From an uncultured Armatimonadota bacterium (lineage in GTDB: Bacteria > Armatimonadota > Fimbriimonadia > Fimbriimonadales > Fimbriimonadaceae), in the NCBI GenBank assembly GCA_903927025.1, contig CAIYLG010000049.1:1-56812 (forward strand): DNA of 56,812 bases, given 5' to 3'. Shown here in pieces: positions 53,186 through 56,812 of this stretch (position 1 is its first letter; every line of letters starts with the position of its first letter). The notes below the pieces were generated by a model. That model searched no databases and was not told where the DNA came from. It saw only the letters and a list, made by a program, of their open reading frames with translations. The translations under genes and the position numbers were made by a program.

Positions 53186-53670
53186 CGCTTCTTCCATTCC
53201 ACACGGAAGATGGCTGAGCCGTCCCGAGGGTCTACCCCGGACGTCACAGTGCCCCAGCCGAATGTCCAATACAGTTCCTTCGCCGTCTCATGCCAAGACT
53301 GATTGTGTGATTTGAACATGATCTTCTTGATCAGCCCCTTCACAATGGGGCGGTCACCGTGGGGCCGACCCAAAAGCTCCGTCAGCATCTTGTCGTGACG
53401 TCCCTTGATCAGCGCGCCCGCCGGTCCATATCCCGAAAGAAAACTGGCATGAAACATATAGAGCGCATCCTTTTGGAAGAAAAGCGCCATGTTGAATGCC
53501 CCGTTCTCGGTTTCCATTCTCACGTCGCTGTACCAGGCTTTCGAGCCAATCGTCCCTGAAGGCTGTGCTCCAATCAGTCGTACAAGCTCGTCCGGCGATA
53601 GGCCAGGGGTCAGCGTAAGCCCCCGCTCCAAAAAAATCGCCCCTGTGTAGGAGTCGATAAGGTGAGTCAT
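53182..53670 (-). CDS. Hypothetical protein
   Basis: 162 residues from the ATG at 53670. It has no signal peptide or membrane segment and no recognised motif. GLTLTPGLSPDELVRLIGAQ and AFNMALFFQKDALYMFHASF suggest a small alpha/beta fold. It is flanked by the convergent membrane protein and the divergent ribBA gene. A longer start at 53730 is possible. Confidence 0.55.
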   Translation of the reverse strand: MTHLIDSYTGAIFLERGLTLTPGLSPDELVRLIGAQPSGTIGSKAWYSDVRMETENGAFNMALFFQKDALYMFHASFLSGYGPAGALIKGRHDKMLTELLGRPHGDRPIVKGLIKKIMFKSHNQSWHETAKELYWTFGWGTVTSGVDPRDGSAIFRVEWKKR

Positions 53671-53747
53671 TAGTCCCAAGTTTATATCCGTTGCCACCTG
53701 CCTGTGTTCAGACGACACCCCCAAGAACAACGTAAACTAAAGAAGAA

Positions 53748-54953
53748 ATGGAATTTGTCAGCATTTCTGAGGCACTTAACGACCTTCGGGCCGGAAAGAT
53801 GATCATTGTCGTGGACGATCCGGACCGCGAGAATGAGGGAGACCTTGTGATGCCGGCAGAGACCTGCACCCCTGAGGCCATGAACTTTATGATCAAGTTC
53901 GGTCGAGGTGTGCCATTTATCCCTACCACGGCAGAGCGACTTGCCCAACTGCAGATTCCGATGATGACGAAGCAGAACACCGCTCGTCATGGTACGGCGA
54001 TGGCAGAAACCGTCGACGCTCTCCGCGGGGCAACAACTGGCGTTTCCGCCTTTGACCGCGCCCTCACCGTGAAGGTGTTTGTGGACGACAATGCGATCCC
54101 AGAAGATCTAGGCCACCCTGGACATATCATCCCCCTACGCGCAGAGCAGGGTGGGGTTCTCAAGCGCGCAGGTCATACCGAAGCGATTGTGGATCTGTGC
54201 ACTCTCGCAGGCTTCAAGCCAGCTGGAGTTGGCTGCGAGATCCTGAACGAAGACGGCACGATGATGCGGATGCAGGACCTCCTGGTGTTTGCGGAGGAGC
54301 ACGGTCTCAAGCTGGTGACGATCGCAGACCTCATCGCCTACCGCAGAAAGAATGAGAAGCTCGTCACACGAGCGGCCGGCCCGATCGACTTCCCCACCAA
54401 ATTCGGTCACTTCACGCTGTACGTCTATGAAACATCAGTTGAGCCACACCCTTACGTGGTCATCGTCAAGGGTGATGTCTGCACCGAGGAGCCGGTTCTC
54501 GTGCGAATCCACTCAAGCTGCGTCACGGGCGATCTGTTGGGCTCCTTGAGATGCGATTGCGGTGACCAGCTTCAGATGGCACTGGAAGCGATTGAAGAGG
54601 AAGGTCAGGGAGTGGTCCTGTATATTGCCCAGGAAGGCCGTGGAATCGGCCTCGTCAACAAACTCCGCGCCTACGAACTTCAAGACGAAGGGATGGACAC
54701 GGTTGAGGCAAACGTCGCCCTTGGGTTCAAGGCTGATCTGCGCGACTATGGCCTCGGAGCCCAGGTGCTCGCCGACCTCGGACTGACTCGCCTGCGCCTG
54801 ATGACCAACAACCCAAAGAAGGTCACTGGCCTTCAGGGATATGGGTTGGAAATCGTGGAGCACGTGCCCCTCATCGCAAGCCACGTCGACGAGCGCGAAA
54901 AGTATCTTGAGACCAAGCGCGAGAAGATGGGCCACATGATCCCCAAGGACTGA
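53748..54953 (+). CDS. ribBA: Bifunctional DHBP synthase / GTP cyclohydrolase II
   Basis: 401 residues. The N-terminal RibB half (about 1-200) has VDDPDRENEGDLVMPAE and GHPGHIIPLRAEQGGVLKR. The C-terminal RibA half has HSSCVTGDLLGSLRCDCGDQ, with the zinc-binding Cys residues, and QEGRGIGLVNKLRAYELQ. It makes two riboflavin precursors, from ribulose 5-phosphate and GTP. No FMN riboswitch is visible upstream and no other rib gene is nearby. RNase HIII follows 28 bp later. Confidence 0.97.
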   Translation: MEFVSISEALNDLRAGKMIIVVDDPDRENEGDLVMPAETCTPEAMNFMIKFGRGVPFIPTTAERLAQLQIPMMTKQNTARHGTAMAETVDALRGATTGVSAFDRALTVKVFVDDNAIPEDLGHPGHIIPLRAEQGGVLKRAGHTEAIVDLCTLAGFKPAGVGCEILNEDGTMMRMQDLLVFAEEHGLKLVTIADLIAYRRKNEKLVTRAAGPIDFPTKFGHFTLYVYETSVEPHPYVVIVKGDVCTEEPVLVRIHSSCVTGDLLGSLRCDCGDQLQMALEAIEEEGQGVVLYIAQEGRGIGLVNKLRAYELQDEGMDTVEANVALGFKADLRDYGLGAQVLADLGLTRLRLMTNNPKKVTGLQGYGLEIVEHVPLIASHVDEREKYLETKREKMGHMIPKD

Positions 54954-54980
54954 CCGGTTCACCGGTACACTGCTTGGCTC

Positions 54981-55610
54981 ATGGACGAAGGGCATATCGG
55001 CGTTGACGAAAGCGGAAAGGGCGATTTCTTTGGCCCCCTAGTGATTGCAGCTTGCTATGTGGGCCCTGAGCACTTGGCCGAACTGGAAGGCGTGAAGGAC
55101 TCGAAAAAGCTCACTGACGCCACCTCCCACCGCCTCGCAGCGAAAATCAAGGCGATCTGCCCCCACAGCATCATCGCGATCGGCCCTGCCAAGTACAACG
55201 AGCTTTACGCCAAGTTCAAAAACCTGAACACGCTCCTAGCTTGGGGGCATGCCCGTGCCATTGAAAACGTGCTGGAGCTTCAGCCCGCAAAACTCGTCAT
55301 CTCCGACCAGTTTGCCGCTGGCGGCACTGCAGTAAAGAAGGCGCTTTACGAAAAGGGCCGCGCCATTGAGTTCCGCTCCATGGTCCGCGCTGAAGCAGAT
55401 ATCGCCGTCGCCGCAGCGTCCATCCTCGCACGAAGCGAGTTCGTGCGGCGATTGGAAAAGCTAGGTGGCGAGTACCAGATGGAACTGCCGAAGGGCGCCA
55501 CCAACGTGATCCCCACCGGCAAACGGTTTGTCGCCCAATACGGTGACGACGCCCTACCGAATATCGCGAAGATGCACTTCAAAACATCCGCTACAGTCCT
55601 CGGCCGTTAG
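54981..55610 (+). CDS. rnhC: Ribonuclease HIII-like protein
   Basis: 209 residues. The start GVDESGKGDFFGPLVIAACY is the RNase HIII signature (DEsGKGDffGPLV), with further acidic residues at GVKDSKKLTD, ISDQFA and RAEADIAVAAASILAR. It removes RNA from DNA-RNA hybrids. The N-terminal TBP-like substrate-binding domain of Bacillus RnhC is missing, so this is a short form. Probably transcribed with ribBA. Confidence 0.9.
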   Translation: MDEGHIGVDESGKGDFFGPLVIAACYVGPEHLAELEGVKDSKKLTDATSHRLAAKIKAICPHSIIAIGPAKYNELYAKFKNLNTLLAWGHARAIENVLELQPAKLVISDQFAAGGTAVKKALYEKGRAIEFRSMVRAEADIAVAAASILARSEFVRRLEKLGGEYQMELPKGATNVIPTGKRFVAQYGDDALPNIAKMHFKTSATVLGR

Positions 55611-55632
55611 GATCAGGCGCCTATAATGGGCG

Positions 55633-56679
55633 ATGATTGGCCTAGCGATCACATTGGCGTGCGCGGCTGTTACGGCGAAACCGTTTCCGATTGCGGTTTG
55701 GCTCCAGGAACCCTCCAACGCGGCGAAATACAAGGCGGCTGGATTCAACCTCTACATCGGGCTTTGGCAGGGGCCGACCGAGGCGCAGCTTTCGGAGCTC
55801 AAACGGCAACAGATGCCGGTGATCTGCGAACAGACCGCACTTGGACTCAAGCATAAAAGCGATCCCATCATCTACGGATGGATGCACCAGGATGAGCCTG
55901 ATAACGCCCAGCCGGTGAAAGATCCTGCCACCGGGCGAGACGGCTATGGCCCGTGCGTTCCGCCAAGCAAAATCGTTGCGGAATACCGAGCGATAAAGGA
56001 GGCTGACCCCAGCCGGCCGGTGATCCTCAACCTGGGACAGGGCGTTGCGAACGATGAATGGATCGGACGCGGAAATGGGTCTTCGCTTAAGGATTACGAG
56101 ACCTACGTGAACGGCGGAGACATCGTGTCCTATGACATCTATCCCATCGCCGGACTCCCAAAACCCGACCCTGAGAACTACCTCTGGATGGTCGCGAAAG
56201 GTCTTGACCGAATGGGAGGCTGGATGCATGGCAAAGGCACCCGATGGAACTGCATCGAATGCACGCGCATTGACGGAAACAGGAAAGCCAGACCTGAGCA
56301 AGTGCGTTCTGAAGTGTGGATGTCGATCATCCACGGTTCCAAAGGGCTGATCTACTTCGTCCACCAGTTCAAGCCCACGTTCGATGAGCATGCTTTGCTC
56401 GACGATCCTGAGATGCTGGCGGCGGTGACGAAGCTGAACACCCAGATTCAGAGCCTCTCGGATCCCATCCAGTCTCCAGACTTACCGGGTTTGGTGAGCG
56501 TGAGTTCCACTCAGGCTCCGGTCGATGCAGTCGTGAAGAAGGGCAAGATTATCTTCTCCGTGGGGATGCGCAACGCCGCGACTCGGGCGACATTCTCCGG
56601 TGCTCTGCTTCGCGGGGCCAAGCAGGTCGAGGTCGTCGACGAGGCCCGAACGATTCCGGTGGTTGGTGGGAATGACTAG
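55633..56679 (+). CDS. Secreted TIM-barrel glycosidase-like protein
   Basis: 348 residues with a signal segment (MIGLAITLACAAVTA). The barrel-like pattern FNLYIGLWQG, IIYGWMHQDEPDN, SRPVILNLGQ, DIVSYDIYPIAGLP, GLIYFVHQFKP is typical of clan A glycoside hydrolases; the acidic pair in HQDEPD is a candidate acid/base. The family cannot be fixed. The C-terminus has a small beta domain (SVGMRNAATRATFSGALLRG). It follows rnhC by 22 bp. Confidence 0.65.
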   Translation: MIGLAITLACAAVTAKPFPIAVWLQEPSNAAKYKAAGFNLYIGLWQGPTEAQLSELKRQQMPVICEQTALGLKHKSDPIIYGWMHQDEPDNAQPVKDPATGRDGYGPCVPPSKIVAEYRAIKEADPSRPVILNLGQGVANDEWIGRGNGSSLKDYETYVNGGDIVSYDIYPIAGLPKPDPENYLWMVAKGLDRMGGWMHGKGTRWNCIECTRIDGNRKARPEQVRSEVWMSIIHGSKGLIYFVHQFKPTFDEHALLDDPEMLAAVTKLNTQIQSLSDPIQSPDLPGLVSVSSTQAPVDAVVKKGKIIFSVGMRNAATRATFSGALLRGAKQVEVVDEARTIPVVGGND

Positions 56680-56698
56680 TCCCCGGATTCTGACCCAC

Positions 56699-56812
56699 CT
56701 AGAGTGTTAGTGCCTCTGCCTCCATTTTAGTCTTTAGATTTGCCTTGTATGTCGCGGGAGAGAGCCCTCCGAGTGCCGAGTGAGGACGACGGTTGTTGTA
56801 GAACTCCGAGAA
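56699..56812 (-). mobile_element. C-terminal end of an IS3-family transposase (element runs off the window)
   Basis: On the minus strand the frame reads FSEFYNNRRPHSALGGLSP, then ATYKANLKTK to a TAG at 56699-56701. FYNNRRPHSALGGLSP is the highly conserved end of the DDE domain of IS3-type OrfB transposases. The element edge is probably near 56691, where TGACCCACCT could be the terminal inverted repeat. Only about 37 residues are in the window. Confidence 0.88.

Noticed and set aside
53671-53747. FMN riboswitch before ribBA
   Set aside because: The gap is too short and lacks the conserved RFN elements.

Overview
The window reads as a chromosomal segment of a mesophilic Gram-negative-type bacterium with roughly 55-60 % G+C. 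The most likely placement is Armatimonadota (Fimbriimonadia-like). That is an inference from a DUF1559 prepilin-like protein, a FecR/DUF6600 surface protein, a CE15-SGNH fusion, many secreted polysaccharide-active enzymes, and frequent TTG/GTG starts. Planctomycetota-like lineages share some of these families, so the phylum is not certain.

Layout. Positions 1-4.7 kb hold the end of an unknown CDS, a large FecR/DUF6600 surface protein, and a LuxR-type signalling cluster whose receiver domain has Glu in place of the phospho-acceptor Asp. Positions 5.3-9.4 kb hold a CE15-SGNH fusion esterase and an ankyrin/CxxCH/alpha-toroid protein. Positions 9.7-21 kb form a nitrogen and branched-chain amino acid block: a Leu/Val/Ile-rich leader peptide with an attenuator, ilvB, ilvN, ilvC, an ABC ATPase, a methyltransferase, ilvD, then a separately promoted gltB. 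Positions 21-25 kb hold a DUF559 nuclease-like gene, a two-gene Ni/Co ECF transporter (CbiO plus a CbiM-PDGLE-CbiQ fusion) and msrB. Positions 25-34 kb are a starch/maltodextrin locus: a decayed amylase remnant, a secreted unknown, a GH13 amylase, a small lipoprotein, and a lacI-GH13-pilin operon with three matching palindromic operators. Positions 34-46.9 kb hold housekeeping and metabolic genes (ADH, M42 peptidase, cyclophilin, esterase, ECF sigma factor with a probable anti-sigma, Gfo/Idh oxidoreductase, gatCA) and several non-coding foldback elements.

Positions 46.9-50.7 kb are a tRNA-Ser(CGA) integration hot spot. The 3' end of the tRNA occurs once intact and twice more downstream. These copies bound two small cargo modules, one with an AlbA_2/HATPase protein and one with a DUF3800 protein. 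Flanking repeats look like recombinase arm sites, but no integrase is visible. Positions 50.8-56.8 kb return to core genes (GNAT, GH99-like, ribBA, RNase HIII, a glycosidase-like protein) and end inside an IS3-family transposase.

The two strongest non-obvious signals are the complete ilv attenuator at 9706-9868 and the tandem attachment-site architecture downstream of tRNA-Ser at 46905-50668.
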